This document shows, piece by piece, positions 15,700 to 22,267 of a stretch of 22,267 nucleotides of DNA. The notes below the pieces were generated by a model. The model worked only from the letters and a program-made list of their open reading frames with translations. It made no database searches and was not told the DNA's origin. This DNA comes from Clostridiales bacterium. GTDB taxonomy: Bacteria; Bacillota_A; Clostridia; Saccharofermentanales; Saccharofermentanaceae. The first letter of the stretch is position 1, and each line of letters starts with the position of its first letter. Both the position numbers and the translations under genes were made by a program. Location: assembly GCA_024695545.1 (NCBI GenBank), contig JAILHZ010000185.1:1-22267 (forward strand). The letters run 5' to 3'.

Positions 15700-15708
15700 A
15701 GTATAGCA
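15700..15708 (-). promoter_or_regulatory. Extended -10 promoter of the ElaA-like operon
   Basis: On the minus strand TGC-TATACT forms a strong extended -10 (5 of 6 matches). A TTGAAA lies at 15719-15724 but only 13 nt upstream, too close for a standard -35. The predicted start near 15693 gives a leader of about 53 nt that contains the 15657-15679 hairpin. Confidence 0.45.
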
Positions 15709-15762
15709 TTTCCCGACCTTTCAAAAGAACTCATTTCTTGTGAAAAAATACCCGGATTTTGC

Positions 15763-15796
15763 GAAAAAAGAAGACCGCCTGATCGATCAGACGGTC
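15763..15796 (-). terminator. Rho-independent terminator of the lipoprotein/zinc-ribbon/DUF6935 operon
   Basis: On the minus strand the near-perfect inverted repeat GACCGTCTGATC / GATCAGGCGGTC (15773-15796, one mismatch) is followed by a T-rich run (TTCTTTTTTCGC). It begins 27 bp after the DUF6935-like stop codon and ends that operon. The stem is long with almost no loop, so the central bases probably open. Confidence 0.75.
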
Positions 15797-15822
15797 CCTT
15801 CATTATTCTTCGTAAAAAGCAC

Positions 15823-16398
15823 TTATGCCCATGGATTCGCGGCATCCGGTACACGGATCCCGACAAGTACGAACTGTTCCCACAGGAACCATTCGCCGGT
15901 CGACGGCTTCGTGCGCAGACGGATCTGACGCGGGCTGTCCGCTCCGCCGGAATTTACATTGATCGTGAGATATCCCTCGTTCAGGTTATCTCTGCTATGT
16001 GCCAGTTCGTAGACAGTAACCGAGTATGGGCGCTGCGGCATATAGTTGTTTTGCGGAGTCGCACCATTCAGATAGGAACGCGGAACATAGTCGGAATCTC
16101 TGAAACGGTCTGCGATAAACGAGATCTCATATGGAGACAGCGGCTGAGGTCCTTTAAGAAAGTTCAGCATACGGATGCTCTCGTCCTTGTTGAACGGATA
16201 AACACATAGCGCCGCAATCGTAAGAGCTGCCACATCAAGCGGATCCTTCATGGATGCCTCAGGCAGCGCCTTCATCTGCTCAAGTGTCTCGGGCATTTCT
16301 TGAAATACGACAGTCTTGCTGCGAAGATCAGAACCTGCCTGCGGTGCGCCGGTGGATGCTCCGGACATGCCGTTCTGGATGCTATCAAATAATCCCAT
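15823..16398 (-). CDS. DUF6935-like protein of unknown function
   Basis: A 191-residue soluble protein with no signal peptide or membrane helix. After a Gly/Ser/Ala-rich N-terminus (1-28) comes a conserved-looking helical part (PETLEQMKALPEASM, then LDVAALTIAALCVYPF at 55-70 and SFIADRFRDSDYVPRSYLNG at 93-112), then a beta-rich part ending in SGGADSPRQIRLR (150-162) and EWFLWEQF (169-176). From memory this is the pattern of the clostridial DUF6935 family, whose function is unknown; the number is recalled, not searched. The ATG at 16398 has AGGAG 7 nt upstream; a TTG two codons earlier is too close to that site. It is the last gene of a three-gene operon closed by a terminator. Confidence 0.83.
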   Translation of the reverse strand: MGLFDSIQNGMSGASTGAPQAGSDLRSKTVVFQEMPETLEQMKALPEASMKDPLDVAALTIAALCVYPFNKDESIRMLNFLKGPQPLSPYEISFIADRFRDSDYVPRSYLNGATPQNNYMPQRPYSVTVYELAHSRDNLNEGYLTINVNSGGADSPRQIRLRTKPSTGEWFLWEQFVLVGIRVPDAANPWA

Positions 16399-16423
16399 TT
16401 TCAATCTCCTTCAGAAACGGATA

Positions 16424-16963
16424 TTACTTATTCGGTCCTTTATTTACGATACCGCCGTTATTTAGCTTCTCATCCTTAAAGGATTTTCTCTGGAACATAT
16501 TCTCCAGATCGACCTTCTTCTGATCTACCGGAGCTTCCGCGGCCGGTGCAGAAGCGAACGGTGCCTGATAGTTACCGCCTGCTACCTGAGCAGAAGGTGT
16601 ACCGTCTACCGGAACCGGCGGCGGGACAGGCTGAGTGAACTGCTCAGGAATATCTGCCGACGGAGCTTCGGGCTGACCTACAAGCTCAGAAGAACCCGGG
16701 TTAAACGGCGGCGGTTCCGGAAGTCTTTCTTCCAGCGGAGCCACAGGCATCTCCGGAGCAACAGGTGCTTCTACCAGAGCTACAGGGAGTTCAGGTGCAA
16801 CAGGCGCTTCTGCAAAAGGAGCGGCCGGAGCTTCCTGAAGAGGCGAAACAGCCGGTACATCAACCGGTGCCGCAGCAGCTGCTGCATCTGCAAGCTTAAA
16901 ACCGCAGTTCATGCAGAAAAGATCTCCATCACGGACCGGATTTCCACACTTAAAACAATTCAT
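16424..16963 (-). CDS. Zinc-ribbon protein with Pro/Ala-rich low-complexity region
   Basis: A 179-residue protein. Residues 1-24 form a zinc ribbon with CxxC pairs (Cys3, Cys6, Cys17, Cys20). Residues about 27-145 are low-complexity, rich in Ala, Pro, Val and Glu, with near-repeats of [10 protein letters not shown] / [10 protein letters not shown] at about 53-76. A short charged C-terminal segment (about 148-179, [17 protein letters not shown]) looks like a conserved linear or helical motif. There is no membrane segment, so it is probably a cytoplasmic adaptor or scaffold (inference). AGGAGG lies 9 nt before the ATG. It starts 20 bp after the lipoprotein stop and ends 25 bp before the DUF6935-like gene. 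No specific function can be assigned. Confidence 0.82.
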   Translation of the reverse strand: MNCFKCGNPVRDGDLFCMNCGFKLADAAAAAAPVDVPAVSPLQEAPAAPFAEAPVAPELPVALVEAPVAPEMPVAPLEERLPEPPPFNPGSSELVGQPEAPSADIPEQFTQPVPPPVPVDGTPSAQVAGGNYQAPFASAPAAEAPVDQKKVDLENMFQRKSFKDEKLNNGGIVNKGPNK

Positions 16964-16983
16964 AAATTAGATCCTCCTTCAAA

Positions 16984-17649
16984 TTATAGTTTTATCACTG
17001 AACATTCCATTTTCTTCATGAACTCATAGTACTCTGCCTTCAGAACATCTGCGTTCGGGCCTTCTACAAAGGCGTAGATAACCGTGCTGCCATCGATACT
17101 CGCGTACACATTGTACGTCATGTAATCTGACTCGCTGGCAAAGGCGAAGTATTCTTTCTTCTCGACGAATTCATTCTTGATCTTGGCGGGAAGCTGCTCG
17201 TTATTCTGATAGGTCTGCTTTCTGGAGACCATAAGTGCATCATAATACTTCTGCGCATTCCCACCGCTTGTGAACTGAAGTACCAGAACCTCCATATTCG
17301 CAACGGAATCGCTGGACTTACTTGCCGGATCCGCCTTGATATACTTAAAAACCGACTTGACCGTGCTATGATCGATCACTGCGTGGAATCCGAAATATGT
17401 TCGGTCTTTCGACTTTACTTCAGCGAATACGCCGTCTTTGAACTCTTCGGCCATATCCTCGATCTTGTACTGCGTATCCACCATTTTGTCGTACTGTTCC
17501 GACTCTGCCTTCTTCGCGTTACAGGTCTCCTCCAGCGCCTTCTTAACGTCGCTGATCTTCGAGCTGTAGCCGCTCTTACAGGAACACAGTCCCAGTGCAA
17601 TAATGATTACTGATAAAAATACTAAAACTCTTTTCATATCTACCCTCAT
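16984..17649 (-). CDS. Predicted lipoprotein of unknown function
   Basis: A protein of about 221 residues with a lipoprotein signal peptide: a basic start, a hydrophobic core VLVFLSVIIIALG and a lipobox ending LCSC, with the second Cys the probable lipidation site. The mature part is Lys/Glu-rich helix first (about 25-75), then alternating strands and helices to the C-terminus. I do not recognise the family. The ATG at 17649 has GAGGA 7 nt upstream, but an in-frame ATG at 17637 also has a site (GAGG) and gives a classic MKRVLVF signal start. The predicted promoter leaves only a very short leader before 17649. First gene of the operon with the zinc-ribbon and DUF6935-like genes. Confidence 0.83.
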   Translation of the reverse strand: MRVDMKRVLVFLSVIIIALGLCSCKSGYSSKISDVKKALEETCNAKKAESEQYDKMVDTQYKIEDMAEEFKDGVFAEVKSKDRTYFGFHAVIDHSTVKSVFKYIKADPASKSSDSVANMEVLVLQFTSGGNAQKYYDALMVSRKQTYQNNEQLPAKIKNEFVEKKEYFAFASESDYMTYNVYASIDGSTVIYAFVEGPNADVLKAEYYEFMKKMECSVIKL

Positions 17650-17667
17650 AAATGTATCCTCTATAAA

Positions 17668-17696
17668 ATTTTATCTTTATACCCTGAAAAATTCAA
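17668..17696 (-). promoter_or_regulatory. Sigma-A promoter of the lipoprotein operon
   Basis: On the minus strand TTGAAT (17691-17696) and TAAAAT (17668-17673, 5 of 6 matches) are separated by exactly 17 nt. Transcription would start near 17662, giving a leader of about 13 nt to the ATG at 17649 or 25 nt to the ATG at 17637. Confidence 0.6.
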
Positions 17697-17729
17697 GCAC
17701 TCCCCCTCTTCATCCCTCATGCCTTGTTG

Positions 17730-17735
17730 TACAAT
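17730..17735 (+). promoter_or_regulatory. Weak candidate -10 for the helical-repeat gene
   Basis: TACAAT matches the -10 consensus at 5 of 6 positions and lies 32 nt before the plus-strand ATG, divergent from the lipoprotein promoter. The hexamer 17 nt upstream (TCTTCA) is a poor -35, so this is a low-confidence call. Confidence 0.3.
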
Positions 17736-17767
17736 AGGAACAGTAATTCTTTCGGGAGGCCGGATAC

Positions 17768-18436
17768 ATGATCTCACTATTTAACAGAAACTCCGAGGCG
17801 AAGGAGAACCTTAAGAAAGTCTACGAAGAAAAGGGCTTCTACTGTGAGGAGTATGTTCAGGCCTATCTGGCAACGAGAAAGAAGATCACTTCGGATGATC
17901 ACTTCACGCTCTGCGAGCTCTATATCGGCATGGAGCGTTATGAAGATGCGCAAAAAGAACTGCTCTCCGTCCATGCGCGTTCGATCATGGACGATATGAC
18001 GACCGGTCAGCTCTGTCTTTGCAAGATGAGCCTGTTCACCGAGACCGGCGCATACAAGGACGCTTCTGATCTTTATGGTGAGCGTGTGCGTTTCCTGGAT
18101 ATTTTCTTTAAAAATCCCGTCCGTTCCCGGGCGGCCGGCGACTACTATTACTATGCTTCCGTGATCAGCACGCTTATGGGGCTCGAGGATAAGCTCGACA
18201 TATACATCCGCCGTCTGCGCGAATGGTGTGATATCTTCCCGAAAAACAGGATCCTTCTGTCGATCACCGAGACAGCAGTGCTTTTCGTAAAGAAAGATGA
18301 AAAAGCCGGGGAGGCGCTTGCAGAATGCAGGCAGACCATCCTCGACTTTTCGGGTTTCAAATATGAGTGGGAGCGCGACAATTATCTTAAGAAGCTTGAG
18401 CGCACTGCCCGTTTAAAGGATGCCTCGATCGGCTGA
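17768..18436 (+). CDS. TPR-like helical-repeat protein of unknown function
   Basis: A 222-residue, almost all-helical soluble protein. Several stretches have the spacing of tetratricopeptide-like helix pairs, for example DDHFTLCELYIGMERYEDAQKELL (split around residues 43-66), LFTETGAYKDASDLYGERV and YASVISTLMGLEDKLDIYIR. No catalytic motif, signal peptide or membrane helix is visible. GGAGG lies 8 nt before the ATG. It stands alone between the divergent lipoprotein operon and the convergent pheT gene, whose stop is only 9 bp away with no visible terminator between them. A protein-interaction role is suggested by fold only. Confidence 0.78.
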   Translation: MISLFNRNSEAKENLKKVYEEKGFYCEEYVQAYLATRKKITSDDHFTLCELYIGMERYEDAQKELLSVHARSIMDDMTTGQLCLCKMSLFTETGAYKDASDLYGERVRFLDIFFKNPVRSRAAGDYYYYASVISTLMGLEDKLDIYIRRLREWCDIFPKNRILLSITETAVLFVKKDEKAGEALAECRQTILDFSGFKYEWERDNYLKKLERTARLKDASIG

Positions 18437-18445
18437 TCCTTTATC

Positions 18446-20863
18446 TTACGCACGGAGTGTGATTCCGTACTTATTCTTCAGGTTCTCCAGGATCGTATTT
18501 ACGAATCCGTCGATTACTTCCGGCTTGAACTCCTCATCCTTCGGAGTGAAGACAACAGAGAACGCAAGGCTCTTCTTGTTCTCACCGAGCTGAGCTCCCT
18601 CATAGATATCGAACAGGTCGATCTTCGTGATGTATTCACAGGAAGCTTCGATCTCTTTTTCGACCTGCGCGCAGGTGATGTTCTTATCCATAACGAAGCA
18701 GAAGTCACGCTTCTCTTCGAGGAACTTCGGAAGCGGGATGAACTTTCTCTCCTTACCATAGTACTGAGAAAGAACACGAAGATCGATCTCAGCAACATAG
18801 GCCGGAACACGCATATCCAGTTCATCGCAGATCTCATAGAGGACCTGACCTAAGTAACCTACAGTCTCGCCGTTGCAAACGACCTTAGCCGTTCTTCCCG
18901 GATGCAGGAAAGTCTTCTCATCTTTCTCATAATCGAACTTCACATCAAGAGTGTCAGCAATCACGGAAACGAGGCCCTTCAGCGAATAGAAATCTTCGTC
19001 CTCGCCAAAAACACCGATGCAGACCGTCTCGCGCTCATCCGGATACTCAGTAAGCGGCAGGGACTTCGGCAGGAACTTGTTGCCCATCTCATAGATACGG
19101 CCGGAGAGGATACCTCTCTTCTGGTTTCTTGCCATCGCGGTGATCATCTGCGGAGCCAGTGTCGTTCTCATCAGAGAAAGATCGATATTGATCGGGTTCA
19201 TGATCTTGATCGCGAAGCGCTCCGGAGCATCTTCCGGCAGTTTCAGCAGATCGAAATCCGACGGCGAGAAGAACGAATAGTGAACGCCCTCACATGCGCC
19301 GGCAGCACAGAGTGCCTGCTTGATCTTAAGCTCGGATCTCTGCTTGAGGTTGTTACCTCCGGATGTGACCTGAGCTGTCGGGATGAATGTCGGTGTGATG
19401 TGCTCATAGCCGTACATACGGATCACTTCTTCCGCAACATCCTGATAGGACTCCATGTCGACACGGTAGCCCGGGATCGCGATCGTCAGCTCATCGCCGT
19501 TCAGTTCCGGTGCAAACTGAAGATTGGAAAGAATACGTACGATGTCTTCATCCGGTACTGTAATACCGAGCACACCATTGACCTGCTTCACACTGACGGT
19601 CATCTTACGCGGCTCAACAGAATTTCCAGTGTTGATGTCAAACTTCGTAGCACTTACCTTACCGCAGTTCAGTTCTTCGATCAGGTGCAGGGCACGCTTC
19701 ATAGCCATAACGGTCGTGTACTCATCGACACCCTTAGAGAAGCGCATGCTCGAATCAGAGACCTGGCCGAGAGCTTTACTACTCTTACGGATGTTGTCGT
19801 GAGCGAACTTAGCCGCCTCGAACATGACTGCATTCGTGGTATCGAGGATCTCGGAATTCAGACCGCCCATGATACCTGCCAGTGCAACCGGCTTCTTGCC
19901 ATCGCAGATCACGAGATTCTCAGTTGTCAGCGCGAACTCCTTCTCATCGAGAGTGACGATCTTCTCGCCTTCTTCTGCACGGCGGACATGGATCTCACCG
20001 CCCTCGAGATAGGAGAAATCGAAAGCATGCATCGGCTGGCCGAGTTCTTTTAATACATAATTCGTAATATCTACGACATTAGAGATCGCGGAGCATCCGA
20101 CGAGAGCCAGACGGCGTTTCATCCAAAGCGGGGACTCTTCGATCTTGACATCGGAAACATAGTGGCCGATATATCTCGGGCACAGATCCGGCGCGGAAAC
20201 ACGGATATTGAAAGGAACTGTTACTTCAGACTCTGTGTAGTCGAGAGCCGGCTCCTTGATCGGCTTTCCGAGAACGGCAGCAACCTCACGGGCAATACCG
20301 AAAATGCTCTGGCAGTCCGGACGGTTAGCGGTAATGGATACATCGAAGATATAGTCATCGAGACCGAAGATCGGCTTTACATCCGCACCCGGAACACTGT
20401 CGGAAGGAAGCACCAGAAGTCCGTTGTAACCGGCACCCGGGAACATGTCCTCAGTAACACCGATCTCCACACCGGAGCAGAGCATACCATAGGAATCGTA
20501 GCCTCTGAGTTTACCCTGACCGATGGTCATGACACCCTCTACGGTGACATGGTCTTTTGCTGTCGCATATACCTGTGCGCCGATCAAAGCGAGAGGATAC
20601 TTGCCGCCTGCGGCAACATTATCTGCGCCGCAGCAGATCTGAAGGGTCCCGTGCTCACCTGCGTCTACCTGACACAGATGAAGGTGTGTACCCTCGATTG
20701 CTTCACAGGTCTTCACTTCACCGACTACGACATTGCTGATGTCGTGGCCGACTTCATATTTTTCTTCTACCTCGAAACCACAGGAGAAAAGTTTCTCCTC
20801 GAGTTCATCCGGGGTAACGTCGATATCGACGTAATCTTTCAGCCAGCTAAGTGGTACTAACAT
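18446..20863 (-). CDS. pheT: Phenylalanine-tRNA ligase beta subunit
   Basis: An 805-residue bacterial-type PheT, the usual full length. The order is: N-terminal region starting LVPLSWLKDYVDI; tRNA-binding EMAP-like OB fold (about 40-155, with NVVVGEV and CSGVEIG); B3/4 editing domain (about 210-390, ANRPDCQSIFGIAREVA leading in, and MHAFDF); B5 domain; catalytic-like core (SLMRTTLAPQM); and the C-terminal FDX-ACB anticodon-binding domain (about 710-805, FPxxxRD-like KFLEEKRDFCFV). With PheS it forms the alpha2-beta2 enzyme that charges tRNA-Phe and edits Tyr mischarging. AGGAGG lies 8 nt before the ATG, and the gene follows pheS by 20 bp under T-box control. Confidence 0.98.
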   Translation of the reverse strand: MLVPLSWLKDYVDIDVTPDELEEKLFSCGFEVEEKYEVGHDISNVVVGEVKTCEAIEGTHLHLCQVDAGEHGTLQICCGADNVAAGGKYPLALIGAQVYATAKDHVTVEGVMTIGQGKLRGYDSYGMLCSGVEIGVTEDMFPGAGYNGLLVLPSDSVPGADVKPIFGLDDYIFDVSITANRPDCQSIFGIAREVAAVLGKPIKEPALDYTESEVTVPFNIRVSAPDLCPRYIGHYVSDVKIEESPLWMKRRLALVGCSAISNVVDITNYVLKELGQPMHAFDFSYLEGGEIHVRRAEEGEKIVTLDEKEFALTTENLVICDGKKPVALAGIMGGLNSEILDTTNAVMFEAAKFAHDNIRKSSKALGQVSDSSMRFSKGVDEYTTVMAMKRALHLIEELNCGKVSATKFDINTGNSVEPRKMTVSVKQVNGVLGITVPDEDIVRILSNLQFAPELNGDELTIAIPGYRVDMESYQDVAEEVIRMYGYEHITPTFIPTAQVTSGGNNLKQRSELKIKQALCAAGACEGVHYSFFSPSDFDLLKLPEDAPERFAIKIMNPINIDLSLMRTTLAPQMITAMARNQKRGILSGRIYEMGNKFLPKSLPLTEYPDERETVCIGVFGEDEDFYSLKGLVSVIADTLDVKFDYEKDEKTFLHPGRTAKVVCNGETVGYLGQVLYEICDELDMRVPAYVAEIDLRVLSQYYGKERKFIPLPKFLEEKRDFCFVMDKNITCAQVEKEIEASCEYITKIDLFDIYEGAQLGENKKSLAFSVVFTPKDEEFKPEVIDGFVNTILENLKNKYGITLRA

Positions 20864-20883
20864 ATTACTTGCCTCCTTTTCCC

Positions 20884-21927
20884 TTAGTCATCGATCTGAT
20901 CGAGCACGCGCAGATCTGACTCAAACAGCATCTTGATGTTGTTGATGCCGTACTTGAGCATCGCGATACGGTCAATACCGATACCGAATGCGAGGCCGCT
21001 GTATACGTTGCTGTCGATTCCGCAGCCTTCGAGTACTTTCTTATTCACGACACCTGCGCCAAGGACTTCGATCCAGCCGGTGCCCTTGCAGAGCTTGCAG
21101 CCCTTGCCGCCGCACTGGAAGCAGCTGACGTCTACCTCAACGGAAGGTTCTGTGAACGGGAAGTATGAAGGACGCAGACGTGTTCTTGTCTCTTCACCGA
21201 AGATCTTCTTAACGAATACATCGAGCATGCCCTGAAGGTCACAGAGTGTGATACCCTTATCGACTACGAGTCCTTCCATCTGGGAGAACATCGGAGAGTG
21301 CGTCGCGTCATCGTCCGAACGGAATACCTTACCGGGGGAGATGATCTTGATCGGCGGCTTCTGAGCCTCCATGACGTGGATCTGACCTGCGGATGTCTGT
21401 GTACGGAGCAGGAACTCCGGGCTCAGATAGAATGTATCCTGCATGTCTCTCGCCGGATGATCCTGCGGGATATTCAGCGCGGTAAAGTTATAGTAGTCTG
21501 TCTCGATCTCATTTCCTTCGTAGATCGAGAAGCCCATAGAACCGAAGATCTCGACGATCTGGTTTCTAACCTGGGTATTCGGATGGAGCTTGCCCTTCTT
21601 CTGCTTCTTCTCAGGGAGCGTAATATCGATGGCCTCGGCAGCATATCTTGCCTTTCTCTCCTGCTCCTTAAACTGTGCATCAAGAGCATCAAACTTCTCC
21701 TGTGCCCAGTTCTTGATCTCGTTGACCATCTTGCCGTAGTCGGCCTTCTGCTCCTTCGGGATCTTGCCCATCTCCTTCATGAGCGATCCGATCTTGCCCT
21801 CCTTGGCATCCATAACACTCTTTCTGTATTCATAGACGCCCTTCGAGCTCGTGATCGAGGACAGATCGTTCTCGATCTCACTTCGGATTCCTGACAGTTT
21901 CTCATTCAGTTCACTTAACTCTGCCAT
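20884..21927 (-). CDS. pheS: Phenylalanine-tRNA ligase alpha subunit
   Basis: A 347-residue class II synthetase subunit. An N-terminal coiled coil (about 1-95) that contacts tRNA-Phe leads to the catalytic core: [14 protein letters not shown] (103-115), motif 2 from [14 protein letters not shown] to MFSQMEGL (199-220), the [12 protein letters not shown] block, and motif 3 [19 protein letters not shown] Cys-rich insert [17 protein letters not shown] is present, as in many Bacillota PheS. In motif 2 the usual FHQ triplet reads FSQ (Ser215). AGGAGG precedes the ATG by 5 nt. First gene of pheST; a 340-bp leader with a T-box lies upstream. Confidence 0.98.
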   Translation of the reverse strand: MAELSELNEKLSGIRSEIENDLSSITSSKGVYEYRKSVMDAKEGKIGSLMKEMGKIPKEQKADYGKMVNEIKNWAQEKFDALDAQFKEQERKARYAAEAIDITLPEKKQKKGKLHPNTQVRNQIVEIFGSMGFSIYEGNEIETDYYNFTALNIPQDHPARDMQDTFYLSPEFLLRTQTSAGQIHVMEAQKPPIKIISPGKVFRSDDDATHSPMFSQMEGLVVDKGITLCDLQGMLDVFVKKIFGEETRTRLRPSYFPFTEPSVEVDVSCFQCGGKGCKLCKGTGWIEVLGAGVVNKKVLEGCGIDSNVYSGLAFGIGIDRIAMLKYGINNIKMLFESDLRVLDQIDD

Positions 21928-21985
21928 GTTTTCCTCCTATTACTCACGCTTTCGCAGTTCTTCACTTCATCTATGCCCGGGAAAC

Positions 21986-22019
21986 AAAAATCCCATGGCA
22001 ACTGTTCATTGCCATGGGA
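21986..22019 (-). terminator. Regulated intrinsic terminator of the pheST T-box
   Basis: A perfect 11-bp stem TCCCATGGCAA / TTGCCATGGGA (21991-22001 and 22009-22019) with a 7-nt loop is followed on the minus strand by TTTTTG. Its 5' arm on the transcript shares CCCATG with the antiterminator, so the two structures exclude each other. The remaining 58 nt to the pheS start hold only the AGGAGG site. Confidence 0.92.
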
Positions 22020-22250
22020 CGAATTCGCTTTCATTTCGCACCTTCGCGGTACCACCCATGTTCGAAAAGCACTTGTCTTTCCGCACTCATTTGCGCCGTA
22101 ATGCTGCGCGTGCATCTCCCTTACTCAGCCGGCATGGCCGTTTTCGAAAGAATGCTCCGGTGTTGAAATTCATCTTGCGCTCTCTGTGATCGTGCTCTCA
22201 GCCGGTGACACGAATCTCTTCTCACAGGTTCTAAGCGAAAACTACTTACG
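21986..22250 (-). promoter_or_regulatory. T-box riboswitch of pheST (tRNA-Phe responsive)
   Basis: On the minus strand the leader carries the canonical T-box GGGTGGTACCGCG (22045-22057). Its TGGT bulge would pair with the ACCA end of an uncharged tRNA with discriminator A, as tRNA-Phe has. A Stem I domain can be folded: base GTTTTCG (22236-22242) with CGAAAAC (22140-22146), an AGTA element just outside it, and upper pairings CTGTGA/TCACAG and TCGTG/CACGA. A TTC triplet followed by A (22165-22167), on the 3' side inside Stem I, is the likely Phe specifier. CATGGG just 5' of the T-box can pair with CCCATG of the terminator to form the antiterminator. Uncharged tRNA-Phe should favour pheST expression. 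The promoter is probably outside the window. Confidence 0.92.
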
Positions 22251-22267
22251 CACCTTCATTGCATGGG

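Noticed and set aside
18902..20053. Plus-strand frame of 383 codons opposite pheT
   Set aside because: Shadow of a full-length, well-conserved pheT.

Overview
The window looks like a chromosomal segment of a strictly anaerobic Bacillota, most likely class Clostridia from a gut or rumen-type habitat. This rests on a T-box in front of pheST, a BceAB-RS-type peptide-resistance module, strong AGGAGG-type ribosome binding sites, a Re-citrate-synthase-like enzyme, and a family (DUF6935, recognised from memory) that I associate with Clostridia. GC content is moderate. There are no rRNA or tRNA genes, insertion sequences, prophage genes or CRISPR arrays, and no gap over 300 bp except the pheS leader.

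Layout. (1) Minus strand, 1-4316: an M48 membrane metalloprotease, a DRE-TIM metallolyase best matching Re-citrate synthase (own promoter), and, 4 bp further on, a membrane-anchored PIG-L deacetylase with a GLUG-like repeat region, cut by the window edge. (2) Plus strand, 4358-8762: a tight operon of a two-helix membrane protein, a two-domain NAD synthetase (ATGA overlap) and an RlmI-type rRNA methyltransferase. The NAD synthetase has Asp in place of the glutaminase catalytic Cys. (3) Minus strand, 8783-13399: a response regulator, an intramembrane-sensing kinase, an ABC ATPase and a BceB-like permease, with a candidate operator (CTTAC/GTAAG repeats) between the regulatory pair and the transporter pair. 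(4) Minus strand, 13472-15708: an overlapping three-gene operon of an ElaA-like acetyltransferase, a xylose-isomerase-like TIM barrel and an FMN-dependent alpha-hydroxy-acid oxidoreductase of a variant subfamily. (5) Minus strand, 15763-17696: a promoter-to-terminator operon of a lipoprotein, a zinc-ribbon/Pro-Ala-rich protein and a DUF6935-like protein. (6) Plus strand, 17768-18436: a helical-repeat protein of unknown function. (7) Minus strand, 18446-22267: pheS-pheT behind a T-box leader whose features fit tRNA-Phe.

Most of the window is housekeeping or ordinary stress-response content. The main surprises are the NAD synthetase with a dead-looking glutaminase domain, the extracytoplasmic PIG-L fusion, the His-rich FMN oxidoreductase operon, and the uncharacterised lipoprotein/zinc-ribbon/DUF6935 operon. 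I found no clear example of a wholly new multi-gene system.
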